DNA of 64,000 nucleotides, taken from Hyphomicrobiales bacterium. GTDB lineage: Bacteria; Pseudomonadota; Alphaproteobacteria; Rhizobiales; Rhizobiaceae. The stretch lies in contig UCNE01000017.1 of assembly GCA_900473685.1 (NCBI GenBank), positions 79,749 to 143,748 on the forward strand, in the 5' to 3' direction. A program made the position numbers and the translations under genes. Positions 1 to 8,950 of the stretch are shown piece after piece (the stretch's first letter is position 1; the number at the start of each line of letters is the position of its first letter). The notes below the pieces were generated by a model. That model saw only the letters and a program-made list of their open reading frames with translations, was not told where the DNA came from and searched no databases.

Positions 1-464
1 AAACCGAAGAGGATGAATGGGACCGGCTGATGGCGGTCAACGTGCGCTCGATGTTCCTGATGACCAAGGCGGTGCTGCCGGGCATGCTGGCTGCCGGCGG
101 CGGCAGCATCGTCTCGACCTCATCGATCTCGGCGGTCGCCGCGACGCCGATGGAAGTGCTGTACGATACGACCAAAGGCGCCTGCCACATGTTCGCCCGC
201 GCCATCGCCGTTGAATTCCGCGACCGTGGCATCCGTTCCAACGCCGTCTGCCCCGGCTTCATCGCCACCGACCACGGCAAGCGCGAACTGGTCGGCCTTG
301 CCAAATACGGCGTCGATGTTTCCGATGCGGCGATTGCCGCTCAGCAAGGGCGAATGTGCGACCCGATGGAAGTGGCACAGGCGGCCCTCTTCCTCGCCAG
401 CGACGAATCCAGCTTCGTCAATGGCACGCACCTGTTCGTCGACAATTGTTTTACGGCGATGTGA
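1..464 (+). CDS. SDR family oxidoreductase, 3' part
   Basis: The C-terminal part of a short-chain dehydrogenase/reductase; the gene begins before the window and the open frame is already running at base 3. Visible SDR landmarks are the helix segment EWDRLMAVNVRSMFL, the catalytic Ser strand (SIVSTSSIS) and the active-site Tyr-x-x-x-Lys as YDTTK, followed by the conserved SNAVCPGFIATD segment. The NAD(P)-binding glycine motif lies upstream and is not seen. The substrate cannot be read from the sequence. It is followed after 22 bp by a sugar-lactone oxidase on the same strand, so a role in sugar or sugar-acid oxidation is an inference from context. Confidence 0.9.
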   Translation, partial: TEEDEWDRLMAVNVRSMFLMTKAVLPGMLAAGGGSIVSTSSISAVAATPMEVLYDTTKGACHMFARAIAVEFRDRGIRSNAVCPGFIATDHGKRELVGLAKYGVDVSDAAIAAQQGRMCDPMEVAQAALFLASDESSFVNGTHLFVDNCFTAM

Positions 465-486
465 AGAACAAGGGGAGAACGAAACC

Positions 487-1722
487 ATGATGCAAACAGG
501 CGGCCACTGGCGCAACTGGGTGGGAAATCAATCGTGCATCGTCAGGCACCGGGGCGCGCCGGACAGCGAGGCGGCATTGGCGAACATGGTGCGGGAGGCG
601 ACCTCGAACGGTCTGAACGTCCGCTGCGCCGGTTCGGGCCACTCGTTCACGCCGGTGGCGTTAACCAGCGGGCTGCACCTGACCCTGTCAGGCCTACAGG
701 GCATCAGCCATATTGACACGGCGCGCAAACGCGTTTCCGTCCATGCCGGCACGACGATCAACACGCTGGGCAAGGCCTTGAAGCGTAACGGCCTGTCGAT
801 GATCAACCAGGGCGATATCGACAGCCAGGCGCTGGCAGGCGCTCTGACAACAGGCACGCATGGCACCGGCCTTACGCTCGGCAACATGGCCTCGCAGATC
901 GTCGGCATGCGGCTGGTGCAGCCGGATGGCGGCATCCTTGCCATCGACGACAGCGAACCGGACATGCTGAATGCCGCCCGCGTTTCCATCGGCATGCTCG
1001 GCGTCATCTCCGAAATCACCCTGCAGGTGATGGAGAGCTACAATCTCCATGAAAAACTATGGCGCTGCACCTTCGACGAATGCATGGAGCAACACGACGA
1101 TCTCGCCGCCAACCACCGGCATTTCGGCTTCTTTTGGTGCCCCGTGCCGGAAAGCCGTCATTGCTACTGCCTACCGGATACGTCCTCGGTCTCGACCACG
1201 ACGAGCCTTTCCGATGTCTGCGAGATGAAGACCATCGACATCACCGATGCGCCGCCGATGGAGAGCGCTTTCGAGAAGATCGCCTACTCCTCGGAAATCT
1301 ACCCGATCGAATATGTGCCGAATTTTCATGAGCTGGAATATGCCGTGCCGGTCAAATACGGCAAGCAAGCCTGCACGGAAGTGCGCAAGCTGATGCTGGA
1401 AAAACACCCGACCTGCATCTACCCGATCGAATACCGCTTCACCGCCGGCGACGGCGGCTGGATCAGCCCGTTCTTCGAACAGGATTCGATCACGCTCTCG
1501 GTCTCCGGCCAGCCGGGCACGGACTACTGGAACTATCTCAAGGACGTCGACGATATCCTGCGCCAGTTCGGCTCGCGCCCGCATTGGGGCAAGCTGCATT
1601 TTCTGGGTAGCGAGGATGTGACAGCGCTCTATCCCCGCGCTGGGGATTTCCGGGCGCTGCGCAACAAGCTTGATCCGGAAGGCCGTTTCCTGAACGATCA
1701 TCTGAAGCAGTTGTTTGGGTAG
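487..1722 (+). CDS. FAD-binding D-arabinono-1,4-lactone oxidase-type protein
   Basis: 411 residues. The N-terminal half is an FAD PCMH domain; the motif GSGHSF near residue 52 holds the His that carries covalent FAD in many aldonolactone oxidases. The C-terminal half is the ALO domain, with the typical RPHWGKLHF segment near the end. Family members oxidise aldono-1,4-lactones or alditols with O2. I place the start at ATG 487, which has a good ribosome site (AAGGGGAG) 8 bp upstream; the frame itself is open further upstream, but that part overlaps the SDR gene. It probably forms an operon with the preceding SDR gene. The exact sugar substrate is unknown. Confidence 0.88.
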   Translation: MMQTGGHWRNWVGNQSCIVRHRGAPDSEAALANMVREATSNGLNVRCAGSGHSFTPVALTSGLHLTLSGLQGISHIDTARKRVSVHAGTTINTLGKALKRNGLSMINQGDIDSQALAGALTTGTHGTGLTLGNMASQIVGMRLVQPDGGILAIDDSEPDMLNAARVSIGMLGVISEITLQVMESYNLHEKLWRCTFDECMEQHDDLAANHRHFGFFWCPVPESRHCYCLPDTSSVSTTTSLSDVCEMKTIDITDAPPMESAFEKIAYSSEIYPIEYVPNFHELEYAVPVKYGKQACTEVRKLMLEKHPTCIYPIEYRFTAGDGGWISPFFEQDSITLSVSGQPGTDYWNYLKDVDDILRQFGSRPHWGKLHFLGSEDVTALYPRAGDFRALRNKLDPEGRFLNDHLKQLFG

Positions 1723-1741
1723 TTTCGAGTGTGTGGAGGGT

Positions 1742-1896
1742 CACCCCCCTCTGTCACTCCGTGACATCTCCCCCTCAAGGGGGGAGATTACAGAAAGCCC
1801 GAATTCTACCAACAGACGTTAGATAAGCACAACGTTTGCGGCTCATCTCCCCCCTTGAGGGGGAGATGTCGGCGTCGCCGACAGAGGGGGGTTCCG
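1742..1896. repeat. Palindromic intergenic element, family A, copy 1
   Basis: Two arms of about 50 bp in inverted orientation around a short unique core. The left arm reads CCCCCCTCTGTCACTCCGTG then CATCTCCCCCTCAAGGGGGG; the right arm is its near complement, ending in GACAGAGGGGGG. The same arms recur at about 5925-6056 and, inside a gene, at 38228-38403. It lies between two convergent genes. It resembles the mosaic palindromic elements scattered through rhizobial genomes; no coding function is evident. Confidence 0.85.
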
Positions 1897-1921
1897 CGGC
1901 ACAAAGCCAGCCGACCGAGCC

Positions 1922-2536
1922 TCAAGCCGCTGGTGTTTCGTCCGTTGCAGGCGCCTTCGGGCCGCCCTTGGCGACGCCGACCATGGCGGGGCGCAGGACG
2001 CGTTCGCCGATTGTGTAGCCGGCCTGAACGACCTGCACGACGGTGTTGTTCGGAACTTCCGCATTCGGAACTTCGAACATCGCCTGATGGAAGTTCGGAT
2101 CGAACTTCTGGCCGACCGGCTCCAGCTTCTGAACGCCGTGACGCTCAAGCGCCGACAGCATCGCACGCTCGGTCATTTCAACACCTTCGATCAGGGAATT
2201 GAGACCAACGTCACCAGCTTCGCGGGCTTCGGCCGGAATGGCATCAAGCGCGCGGCGCAGGTTGTCCGAAACGGCCAGCATGTCGCGGGCAAAGCCGGCG
2301 ACGGAATAGGACTTTGCATCCTTGACGTCGCGGGCGGTGCGGCGGCGCAGGTTGTCCATTTCAGCGGCAAGGCGCAGGTAGCGGTCGCGCATGTCGGCCG
2401 CTTCGGCCTTGGCAAGCTCCAACGGATCCGGCTCGGAAACGGCTGCCTCGACCTGCTCATCGGCGGCCTCTGCATAGGCTGCAGCGGCTTCGTCCGCGTT
2501 CACTTCAGCACCATGTTTGTTCATATCGTCGGTCAT
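1922..2536 (-). CDS. grpE: GrpE, nucleotide exchange factor of DnaK
   Basis: 204 residues from ATG 2536, which follows a TCCGGAGA ribosome site. The acidic, Ala/Glu-rich N-terminus leads into the long GrpE helix ([20 protein letters not shown]) and the C-terminal beta domain with [11 protein letters not shown] and [13 protein letters not shown], all characteristic of GrpE. GrpE releases ADP from DnaK in the Hsp70 cycle in the cytoplasm. It lies 115 bp downstream of hrcA on the same strand, the usual alphaproteobacterial heat-shock order. The frame is open further upstream, but the extension lacks family similarity. Confidence 0.97.
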   Translation of the reverse strand: MTDDMNKHGAEVNADEAAAAYAEAADEQVEAAVSEPDPLELAKAEAADMRDRYLRLAAEMDNLRRRTARDVKDAKSYSVAGFARDMLAVSDNLRRALDAIPAEAREAGDVGLNSLIEGVEMTERAMLSALERHGVQKLEPVGQKFDPNFHQAMFEVPNAEVPNNTVVQVVQAGYTIGERVLRPAMVGVAKGGPKAPATDETPAA

Positions 2537-2651
2537 GACGGTCTCCGGAATGTCAGTATGTCTAGGATTTGGTGTCGATATCGAGCTTTGAGGCCGAAAA
2601 ATCAAGGGTGCAATCGAAAGCTGCCGGAAAAACCGGCCGCTTCACGGCAGG

Positions 2652-3749
2652 TTACCGCGACAAACGCGACATCAATTGTGCAGTATAGTCCACCATCGGC
2701 ACGATGCGCGAGTAATTCAGCCGCGTCGGACCGATGACCCCAACGGCGCCGACGATCTTGTCGTCGCTATCCTTGTAGGGCGCGACGATCAGCGACGAGC
2801 CGGACAGCGAGAACAGCTTATTTTCCGACCCGATGAAGATCCGCACCCCCGGCCCGCTTTCGGCCAGGTTGAGGATCTCGATCAGGCTGTCCTTCTTTTC
2901 CAGATCGTCAAACAGCATGCGCAGCCGGTCGACATCCTCGGCGCCGGCGAGCCCCTCCAGCAGATTAGCACGGCCGCGCACGATCAGTTGCGTCGGCTTG
3001 TCGTCGGCCTCGCTGCCCGACCAGATGGCAAGGCCGCGCTCGACCAGATCCTGGCTCAGCGTATCGAGCTCGCGCCGGACAGTTTCTTTGACCTTTTCGA
3101 GCTGGCCACGCACCTCGGGCAAAGTCTGCCCGGCAAGATGCGCGTTCAAGAAATTGGCGGCTTCCGTCAGCTGCGAACTGGTGACGCCGGCCGGTAGCTC
3201 GATGATCCTGTTTTCCACCTGGTCGTGTTCGCCGACAAGCACCGCCAGCGCCTTGGTCGGCGCCAACCGCACGAACTCGACATGCCGCAGCACCGGATCG
3301 TTCTTGGCTGTGATCACCAGTCCAGCCCCGCGCGACATGCCCGACAGCATCTGGCTCGCCTCGGTCAGCAGCGTTTCGACCGGCTGGTCGCGATCGGCGC
3401 GTCGCACGTGCCGATCGATTGAGGCTCGGTCTTCTGGCGACAAGTCACCCACCTGCATGAAGGCATCGACGAAGAATCGCAGGCCATTTTGGGTCGGCAG
3501 CCGTCCGGCGCTGATATGGGGAGAATAGATCAGGCCGAGGTCTTCAAGATCGCTCATCACGTTGCGAACGGAGGCCGGCGACAGCGACATCGGCAGGATG
3601 CGGGACAGGCTGCGCGATCCGAGCGGCTCGCCGCTTTCCAGATAGCTTTCCACGATGCGACGGAAGATTTCACCCGACCGCTCGTCGAGCGCCGAAAGCC
3701 TTTCCCGCATTGCAGATTTATCCAGCACCATTCGAACGCAAAAACCCAT
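2652..3749 (-). CDS. hrcA: HrcA, heat-inducible transcription repressor
   Basis: 365 residues. The N-terminal winged helix is clear ([19 protein letters not shown], then [19 protein letters not shown]), and so is the HrcA-type continuation [11 protein letters not shown]. The remainder is the GAF-like dimerisation and sensor region typical of HrcA. HrcA represses groESL/dnaK operons through CIRCE elements and is assisted by GroEL. I see no CIRCE inverted repeat (TTAGCACTC-N9-GAGTGCTAA) near this gene or grpE, so its targets are probably elsewhere. The start could instead be the internal ATG at 3731. It is divergent from rph. Confidence 0.96.
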   Translation of the reverse strand: MGFCVRMVLDKSAMRERLSALDERSGEIFRRIVESYLESGEPLGSRSLSRILPMSLSPASVRNVMSDLEDLGLIYSPHISAGRLPTQNGLRFFVDAFMQVGDLSPEDRASIDRHVRRADRDQPVETLLTEASQMLSGMSRGAGLVITAKNDPVLRHVEFVRLAPTKALAVLVGEHDQVENRIIELPAGVTSSQLTEAANFLNAHLAGQTLPEVRGQLEKVKETVRRELDTLSQDLVERGLAIWSGSEADDKPTQLIVRGRANLLEGLAGAEDVDRLRMLFDDLEKKDSLIEILNLAESGPGVRIFIGSENKLFSLSGSSLIVAPYKDSDDKIVGAVGVIGPTRLNYSRIVPMVDYTAQLMSRLSR

Positions 3750-3919
3750 CCTGTTGAAGTCAATTGAAATATAGTGATCCCGGCCCGGATAGCAAAAGGG
3801 AAATTGGCTGGAAAGCCCGCCGTACAGCGCCTTTTGCCGCTCTCCACTCTTTTAGAGCAAATGATTTCCCTTCCTTCCAACATAGGTTAGAAGGCTGACA
3901 AACATCACAGGAGTTCACG

Positions 3920-4639
3920 ATGCGGCCTTCCGGCAGAAAAACCGACCAGATGCGCAAGGTTTCCTTCGAGCGCAATGTTTCCAAACATGCAGAAGGTTCT
4001 TGCCTGGTAAAATTCGGCGACACGCATGTGCTGGTCACGGCGAGCCTGGAAGAAAAGACGCCACCGTGGCTGCGCAACAGCGGCAAAGGCTGGGTCACGG
4101 CCGAATACGGCATGCTACCGCGCGCCACCGGCGAGCGCATGAAGCGCGAGGCGGCATCGGGCAAACAGAGCGGCCGCACCCAGGAAATCCAGCGGTTGAT
4201 CGGCCGTTCGCTGCGCGCCGTCGTTGACCTCCAGGCACTCGGCGAACGCCAGATCTCGATTGACTGCGACGTCATCCAGGCCGATGGCGGCACCCGCACC
4301 GCCTCGATCACCGGCGCCTGGATTGCGCTGCGCGATTGCCTCGCCTGGATGGAAGCCCGCAACATGATCAAGGTGGAAAAGGTCCTGAAGGACCATATCG
4401 CCGCGATCTCCTGCGGTATCTTCGCCAACCAGCCGGTGATCGATCTCGATTATCTCGAAGACTCGGCGGCTGAGACAGATGCCAATTTCGTCATCACCGG
4501 CTCCGGCGGCATTGTCGAGATCCAGGGCACGGCCGAAGGCAAGCCATTCTCCGAAGAGGAATTCGGCACGCTGCTCGGCCTCGCCAAGAACGGCATTGCC
4601 GAACTGGTCGGCATGCAGAAGCAGGCCATCGGGGGCTGA
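3920..4639 (+). CDS. rph: Ribonuclease PH
   Basis: 239 residues, the usual family length. The conserved N-terminus ([18 protein letters not shown]), the [14 protein letters not shown] segment and the phosphate-binding Arg stretch ([20 protein letters not shown]) identify RNase PH, a hexameric phosphorolytic 3'-5' exoribonuclease that trims tRNA 3' ends. The acidic active-site region [19 protein letters not shown] is intact. It is preceded by an AGGAG ribosome site. It heads a run of co-oriented genes (rph, VOC protein, rdgB, hemW), divergent from hrcA, and a palindromic element sits just downstream. Confidence 0.97.
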   Translation: MRPSGRKTDQMRKVSFERNVSKHAEGSCLVKFGDTHVLVTASLEEKTPPWLRNSGKGWVTAEYGMLPRATGERMKREAASGKQSGRTQEIQRLIGRSLRAVVDLQALGERQISIDCDVIQADGGTRTASITGAWIALRDCLAWMEARNMIKVEKVLKDHIAAISCGIFANQPVIDLDYLEDSAAETDANFVITGSGGIVEIQGTAEGKPFSEEEFGTLLGLAKNGIAELVGMQKQAIGG

Positions 4640-4659
4640 GGACGCCCATGCGATCAATG

Positions 4660-4773
4660 CCCCTCATCCGCCCTATCGGGCACCTTCTCCCCGTCGTGAC
4701 GGGGAGAAGGACCAGACGGCAATCTCTGTCGTCCCCTCTCCCCGCGTGCGGGGAGAGGGCCAGGGTGAGGGGC
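4660..4773. repeat. Palindromic element, family B, copy 1
   Basis: Two GC-rich hairpins in tandem: CCTTCTCCCC-N-GGGGAGAAGG at about 4683-4710 and CCCTCTCCCC-N-GGGGAGAGGG at about 4734-4759. They are framed by CCCCTCATCCGCC on the left and GGGTGAGGGG on the right. A second copy lies at 55477-55609 between ugpB and ugpA. Here the right edge reaches within 6 bp of the ATG of the VOC gene, so the element supplies that gene's leader and ribosome-binding region (GGTGAGGGG). Confidence 0.85.
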
Positions 4774-4778
4774 AACGC

Positions 4779-5198
4779 ATGGATAAGCTGAAATTCGAAG
4801 GCGTTCTGGAGACGGCGCTCTATGTTGACGACCTCGATGCGGCGGAGGCATTTTACGGCTCCGTTCTCGGCCTTGAGAAAATCAGCCGCGCGGGAAACCG
4901 GCATATCTTCTTTCGCTGCGGCCCCGGCGTTCTGCTGATCTTCAATCCGGCGCAAACGATCAAGCCGCCACCGGTTGATGGCTTGCAGGTTCCGCCGCAC
5001 GGGACACATGGAAACGGGCATATGTGCTTGCGGGTCGCGAAAGGCCAGCTCGCGGCCTGGGAAGACAAGCTGAAGGCTGCGGGTGTCGCGATCGAGACCG
5101 ATGTGCATTGGCCATCCGGCTCCCGGTCCTTCTATTTCCGCGATCCGGCTGGAAACAGCCTGGAATGCGCCGAAGCCAGTCTCTGGGCTATCGACTGA
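4779..5198 (+). CDS. VOC (glyoxalase/bleomycin-resistance) family protein
   Basis: 139 residues. The vicinal-oxygen-chelate fold is shown by the paired motifs: N-terminal [22 protein letters not shown] and C-terminal [16 protein letters not shown], whose Glu would be a metal ligand, plus the central GNGHMCLRV with a His ligand. Such proteins are metal-dependent lyases, dioxygenases or resistance proteins; the substrate is not predictable. The start at ATG 4779 directly abuts a palindromic element. The gene is inserted between rph and rdgB, which are commonly neighbours. Confidence 0.9.
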   Translation: MDKLKFEGVLETALYVDDLDAAEAFYGSVLGLEKISRAGNRHIFFRCGPGVLLIFNPAQTIKPPPVDGLQVPPHGTHGNGHMCLRVAKGQLAAWEDKLKAAGVAIETDVHWPSGSRSFYFRDPAGNSLECAEASLWAID

Positions 5199-5238
5199 AA
5201 CGAATGGGCGGAATGTCCGCCGGATGAGAAAGACGCAG

Positions 5239-5883
5239 ATGCGCAAGCTTGAAGACAAGACCCTGATCGTTGCCAGCCACAATGCCGGCAAGATCCGTGA
5301 AATCCGCGACCTGATCGGCCCGATGGGCTTTGAGGCCAAGTCGGCGGCCGATCTGAACTTCATCGAACCGGACGAGACCGGCACGACCTTCGAGGAAAAC
5401 GCCACGATCAAGGCGCTGGCCTCCGCAAAAGCCTCCGGCATGCCGGCGCTTTCGGACGATTCCGGCCTTGTCGTCGATGCGTTGAATGGCGATCCCGGCG
5501 TCTACACCGCCAATTGGGCAGAAACCGCTGACGGCACGCGCGATTTTGCCATGGCGATGCAGAAGGTCGAAACGGCCATCCAGGAAGCTGGTGCCACCGC
5601 CTTCGACCGGCGCACCGGCCGTTTCGTCTCGGTGCTCTGCCTCGCCTGGCCCGATGGCCATGTCGAGTTGTTCCGCGGCGAAGTGGAGGGCCATATCGTC
5701 TGGCCACCGCGCGGCACGCAGGGATTTGGTTACGACCCGGTCTTTCAACCGCTCGGCTACGACACCACATTCGGCGAAATGAGCGGCGACGAGAAACACG
5801 GCTGGAAGCACGGCGATACGGACGCGCTTTCGCACAGGGCGCGGGCGTTCAAGCTTTTTGCCGAGACGTGCCTGAGTGCTTAA
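5239..5883 (+). CDS. rdgB: RdgB/HAM1 non-canonical purine NTP pyrophosphatase
   Basis: 214 residues from ATG 5239 ([18 protein letters not shown]). An in-frame ATG at 5224 would add five residues. Signature segments are [10 protein letters not shown], the acidic [14 protein letters not shown] and [14 protein letters not shown] with catalytic Asp residues, and the C-terminal GYDPVF and SHRARA. The enzyme hydrolyses ITP, dITP and XTP to monophosphates to keep deaminated purines out of DNA and RNA. It sits 40 bp after the VOC gene in the rph-rdgB-hemW run. Confidence 0.96.
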   Translation: MRKLEDKTLIVASHNAGKIREIRDLIGPMGFEAKSAADLNFIEPDETGTTFEENATIKALASAKASGMPALSDDSGLVVDALNGDPGVYTANWAETADGTRDFAMAMQKVETAIQEAGATAFDRRTGRFVSVLCLAWPDGHVELFRGEVEGHIVWPPRGTQGFGYDPVFQPLGYDTTFGEMSGDEKHGWKHGDTDALSHRARAFKLFAETCLSA

Positions 5884-5924
5884 GAGGCCCAGGTTGACTG
5901 ATTGCTCCGAATTCGAGGCGATTT

Positions 5925-6056
5925 ACCCCCCTCTGTCACTCTGTGACATCTCCCCCACAAGGGGGGAGATCATTCTTTTCCCAAAAGGCCTAAAAGCCTG
6001 CGGCTAATCTCCCCCCTTGTGGGGGAGATGTCGGCGTCGCCGACAGAGGGGGTAAC
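5925..6056. repeat. Palindromic intergenic element, family A, copy 2
   Basis: Left arm ACCCCCCTCTGTCACTCTGT with CATCTCCCCCACAAGGGGGG; right arm AATCTCCCCCCTTGTGGGGG and GACAGAGGGGG. The core between the arms is only about 30 bp. The arms match copy 1 at 1742-1896 almost base for base, and differ in the loop (ACAAG here, TCAAG there). The right arms of copies 1 and 2 share the segment GATGTCGGCGTCGCCGACAG, which copy 3 lacks. It lies in the rdgB-hemW gap, whose remaining 140 bp hold no gene I can support. Confidence 0.85.
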
Positions 6057-6197
6057 CCGGCTCCGATTTCAGACATAGAGATAAAAGACGAAACCGTATA
6101 AGAGACGGGATAGCGTTTAGCGTCTCCGGCCTCTAAATATGCGGACAACACGACCTTAATGCCGTCGCGCCTTAGCGCCTGAAAGACCCAAGACAGA

Positions 6198-7373
6198 ATG
6201 GCCACTTTTTCTTCCATCGGTGACAGCAAGGAGCCCGGTTTCGGGGTCTATGTGCATTGGCCCTTCTGTGCCGCAAAATGTCCCTATTGCGATTTCAACA
6301 GCCATGTCCGGCACCAGCCGGTTGACCAGCCGCGCTTCGTCAGCGCGTTTCTCACCGAAATGGCAGCGATGCGGCATATGTCCGGGCCGCGCACCGTCAC
6401 CAGCATCTTCATGGGCGGCGGCACGCCATCGCTGATGAACCCATCAACGGTCGAGGCCATTCTCGACGGCATCGCCAATCTCTGGCATGTGCCCGATGGT
6501 ATCGAAATCACCATGGAGGCAAATCCCTCCAGCGTCGAAGCCACTCGCTTTCGCGGCTACCGCGCCGCCGGGGTCAACCGCGTTTCGCTTGGCGTGCAGG
6601 CGCTGAACGACCGGGACCTGAAATTTCTCGGCCGGTTGCACAATGTCGAGGATGCGCTGAAGGCCATCGGCTTGGCGCGGGATATCTTTCCGCGCATGTC
6701 GTTCGACCTGATCTATGCCCGCCCCAACCAGACCGTCGAAGCCTGGGAGCAGGAGCTGAAGCAGGCGGTTTCCTATGCCGTCGATCACCTGTCGCTCTAC
6801 CAGCTGACGATCGAGGAAGGCACGCCCTTCTATGGACTACACAAGGCCGGCAAGCTGATCGTCCCGGATGGCGAGCATTCCGCCGTGCTTTACGAAGCGA
6901 CGCAGGAGATCACCGAAGGCTTTGGCATGCCGGCCTATGAGGTATCCAACCATGCTGCTCCCGGGGCAGAAAGCCGCCATAACCTCACCTACTGGCGCTA
7001 TGGCGACTATGCCGGCATTGGCCCGGGCGCCCATGGACGTCTGACGCGCGGCCGCAACAAGATCGCCACTGCGACGGAGCGCAAGCCGGAGTACTGGCTG
7101 CAGCTGGTCGAGGAGCATGGCCATGGCATGATCGACCAGGAAGTGCTAGGCTATGAAGAACAGGCCGACGAATTGTTGCTGATGGGCTTGCGGCTCAAGG
7201 AGGGCATCGACCTCGTCCGCTGGCAGGACCTGTCAGGCCGCGAACCCGACCCGGACCGCGAACAGTTCCTCATCGAACACGGCTTCATCGAGCGCCTGGG
7301 CAATTCCCGGCTACGCTGCACACCGGCCGGCATGCTGATCCTCGACGCCGTGGTTGCCGATCTCGCCTGCTAG
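6198..7373 (+). CDS. hemW: HemW-type radical SAM protein (haem chaperone)
   Basis: 391 residues. The radical SAM cluster motif CX3CX2C is at Cys24, Cys28 and Cys31 within VHWPFCAAKCPYCDFN. This is followed by the HemN-like barrel (FMGGGTPSLM, EITMEANPSS, RVSLGVQALND) and the C-terminal winged domain. It was formerly called coproporphyrinogen III oxidase-like; HemW members bind haem and are thought to insert it into respiratory enzymes rather than oxidise coproporphyrinogen. It is the last gene of the rph-rdgB-hemW run; a palindromic element separates it from rdgB. Confidence 0.95.
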   Translation: MATFSSIGDSKEPGFGVYVHWPFCAAKCPYCDFNSHVRHQPVDQPRFVSAFLTEMAAMRHMSGPRTVTSIFMGGGTPSLMNPSTVEAILDGIANLWHVPDGIEITMEANPSSVEATRFRGYRAAGVNRVSLGVQALNDRDLKFLGRLHNVEDALKAIGLARDIFPRMSFDLIYARPNQTVEAWEQELKQAVSYAVDHLSLYQLTIEEGTPFYGLHKAGKLIVPDGEHSAVLYEATQEITEGFGMPAYEVSNHAAPGAESRHNLTYWRYGDYAGIGPGAHGRLTRGRNKIATATERKPEYWLQLVEEHGHGMIDQEVLGYEEQADELLLMGLRLKEGIDLVRWQDLSGREPDPDREQFLIEHGFIERLGNSRLRCTPAGMLILDAVVADLAC

Positions 7374-7477
7374 AGCAAGTTCCAGCAAAAGTGCGTAGCG
7401 GTTTTGCGTCCGGAATTGCGCAGAGTCAAAAGATAGAGCGTTTTCGCATTCTCAGAAAAGCGGAAATGCTTTGAGTC
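7374..7477. repeat. Intergenic palindrome-bearing segment (probable dispersed repeat)
   Basis: The whole gap between hemW and the convergent marR gene. It contains GCGGTTTTGCGTCCGGAATTG and an imperfect hairpin, AGCGTTTTCGC pairing with GCGGAAATGCT. From memory, sequences of this type recur between rhizobial genes, but there is only one copy in this window, so the repeat status is inference. The hairpin could also serve both genes as a transcription end. Confidence 0.4.
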
Positions 7478-7966
7478 TTACTCAAACGCAGCCAGATATT
7501 TTTTGGCAATCCTGTCGAGCGCCGCCCGTTCGTCCGGGTCCAGCAGCGCCGTCAACCGGTGCTGGTTGGCGACATGGGCGGTGACGGCGCGTTCGACCAG
7601 AGCAAGCCCTTCCGGCTTGAGTGCGATCAATACGCTGCGGCGATCGTCCGGATTGGTCAGCCGCTCGACGAGTTCAGCTTTTTCCAGCTGATCGATCCGG
7701 TTGGTCATCGTGCCGGACGTGATCATCGTGGTTGCCAAAAGGTCGCCGGGTGACAGCCGGTAGGGTTTGCCGGAGCGGCGCAAGGCCGCCAGCACATCAA
7801 AACTCGCCGACGACAGTCCAAGCTCCGAAAAGGTCTTCTCGACCTCGCGGCCAAGATAGGTGGATAGCCGCGCCAGCCTGCCGAGCAGGCCCATCGGCTC
7901 GACATCGAGGTCCGGGCGCTCCCTGCGCCACTGCACTAGAATTCTATCGACGTGATCTTCATCCAT
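7478..7966 (-). CDS. MarR family transcriptional regulator
   Basis: 162 residues. The winged-helix core is seen as SASFDVLAALRRSGKPYRLSPGDL, then MITSGTMTNRIDQLEKAELV as recognition helix and RLTNPDDRRSVLIALKPEG as the wing, the MarR signature. It is divergent from an EamA-type exporter gene, with 81 bp between the starts and a perfect 16-bp palindrome in that gap. It therefore most likely represses the exporter (and itself) and is released by a small ligand. The ligand is unknown. Confidence 0.93.
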   Translation of the reverse strand: MDEDHVDRILVQWRRERPDLDVEPMGLLGRLARLSTYLGREVEKTFSELGLSSASFDVLAALRRSGKPYRLSPGDLLATTMITSGTMTNRIDQLEKAELVERLTNPDDRRSVLIALKPEGLALVERAVTAHVANQHRLTALLDPDERAALDRIAKKYLAAFE

Positions 7967-7987
7967 GGTTTTTGGTACGCAGGATTC

Positions 7988-8003
7988 ATCTTGACGTCAA
8001 GAT
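7988..8003. promoter_or_regulatory. Putative MarR operator, perfect 16-bp palindrome
   Basis: ATCTTGACGTCAAGAT is identical to its reverse complement. It includes TTGACG at 7991-7996, which with TACCTT at 8013-8018 (16-bp spacing) makes a plausible promoter for the exporter gene, so a bound dimer would cover the -35 box. A looser partner, TCTTGAATTAGAGA, lies downstream at about 8027-8040. Palindromes of the CTTGA-TCAAG type are common MarR-family sites. Confidence 0.7.
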
Positions 8004-8047
8004 AATCCATGCTACCTTGGTTTTGTCTTGAATTAGAGATACTTCAT

Positions 8048-8950
8048 ATGAAGATAAAATCCTCCTCTCTCACTGATATCGCCCTGACGGCGATCGCGCC
8101 CGCCATCTGGGGCAGCACCTATGTGGTCACCACCGAATTTCTGCCGCATGGCTATCCCCTGACAGTCGCCATGCTGCGTGCGCTTCCGGCCGGTCTCATC
8201 CTGCTGTTGATTGTCCGGCAGTTGCCGCAAGGCATCTGGTGGGTGCGCAGCTTCATTCTCGGCGCGCTCAACTTCTCGTTTTTCTGGGCGACGCTGTTTA
8301 TCTCGGCCTACCGCCTGCCCGGCGGCGTCGCGGCAACCGTCGGCGCCATCCAGCCGCTAATCGTCGTCATGCTGGCGCGGATGCTGATCGGAACGCCGGT
8401 CAGGACGATGGCAATCGCCGCAGGGATCGTCGGCATAGCCGGTGTCGGCCTGCTGGTGCTGACACCCAGCGCAACGCTCGATCCGATCGGCATCATTGCC
8501 GGGCTGGCCGGTGCTGTCTCAATGGCATTTGGGACCGTGCTGACGCGCCATTGGGCACCGCCGGTATCAAGCCTGACCTTTACTGCATGGCAACTGACCG
8601 CCGGTGGCCTCTTGCTGGTACCGGTCGCCCTGTTGTTCGAGCCGGCCCTGCCAATGCCGACCATGGCCAATGTGCTCGGCATGGCATGGCTGGGGCTGAT
8701 CGGAGCGGCCTTCACCTATCTTCTGTGGTTTCGCGGCCTGTCCAAGCTCGAGCCCGCAGCCGTCGCCTCGCTCGGGTTTCTCAGCCCGCTGGTCGCAACG
8801 CTGCTCGGCTGGGGTGTGCTCGGCCAGAACCTGACGCCGCTGCAGATTATCGGCATGGGGGCGGTGCTGGTCAGCGTGTGGCTTGGGCAACGCGCCCAGA
8901 TGGCGCCCCGTCCGGCAGCCCCGCTCGCAGCAAAAACGGTCAGCCCTTAG
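8048..8950 (+). CDS. EamA/DMT family transporter
   Basis: 300 residues with about ten hydrophobic segments and two EamA repeats. Repeat one begins at IALTAIAPAIWGSTYVVTTEFL. Repeat two begins near PIGIIAGLAGAVSMAFGTVLTRHW and ends with the typical GFLSPLVATLLGWGVLGQ. Family members move metabolites or drugs across the inner membrane, mostly outward. The start is ATG 8048 with GAGATA upstream. Divergence from a MarR gene with an operator over the promoter suggests ligand-induced export. The 3' end overlaps the convergent downstream gene by 11 bp. Confidence 0.92.
   Translation: MKIKSSSLTDIALTAIAPAIWGSTYVVTTEFLPHGYPLTVAMLRALPAGLILLLIVRQLPQGIWWVRSFILGALNFSFFWATLFISAYRLPGGVAATVGAIQPLIVVMLARMLIGTPVRTMAIAAGIVGIAGVGLLVLTPSATLDPIGIIAGLAGAVSMAFGTVLTRHWAPPVSSLTFTAWQLTAGGLLLVPVALLFEPALPMPTMANVLGMAWLGLIGAAFTYLLWFRGLSKLEPAAVASLGFLSPLVATLLGWGVLGQNLTPLQIIGMGAVLVSVWLGQRAQMAPRPAAPLAAKTVSP

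Noticed and set aside
211..486. N-terminal extension of the lactone oxidase frame
   Set aside because: It lies inside the 3' end of the SDR gene in another frame, has no family similarity, and a good ribosome site precedes ATG 487.
2500..3919. Possible CIRCE element near grpE/hrcA
   Set aside because: No TTAGCACTC-N9-GAGTGCTAA match was visible on either strand.
5990..6229. Minus-strand frame across the family A element and hemW start
   Set aside because: Half of it is repeat-derived peptide and the rest overlaps hemW; no ribosome site or family match.
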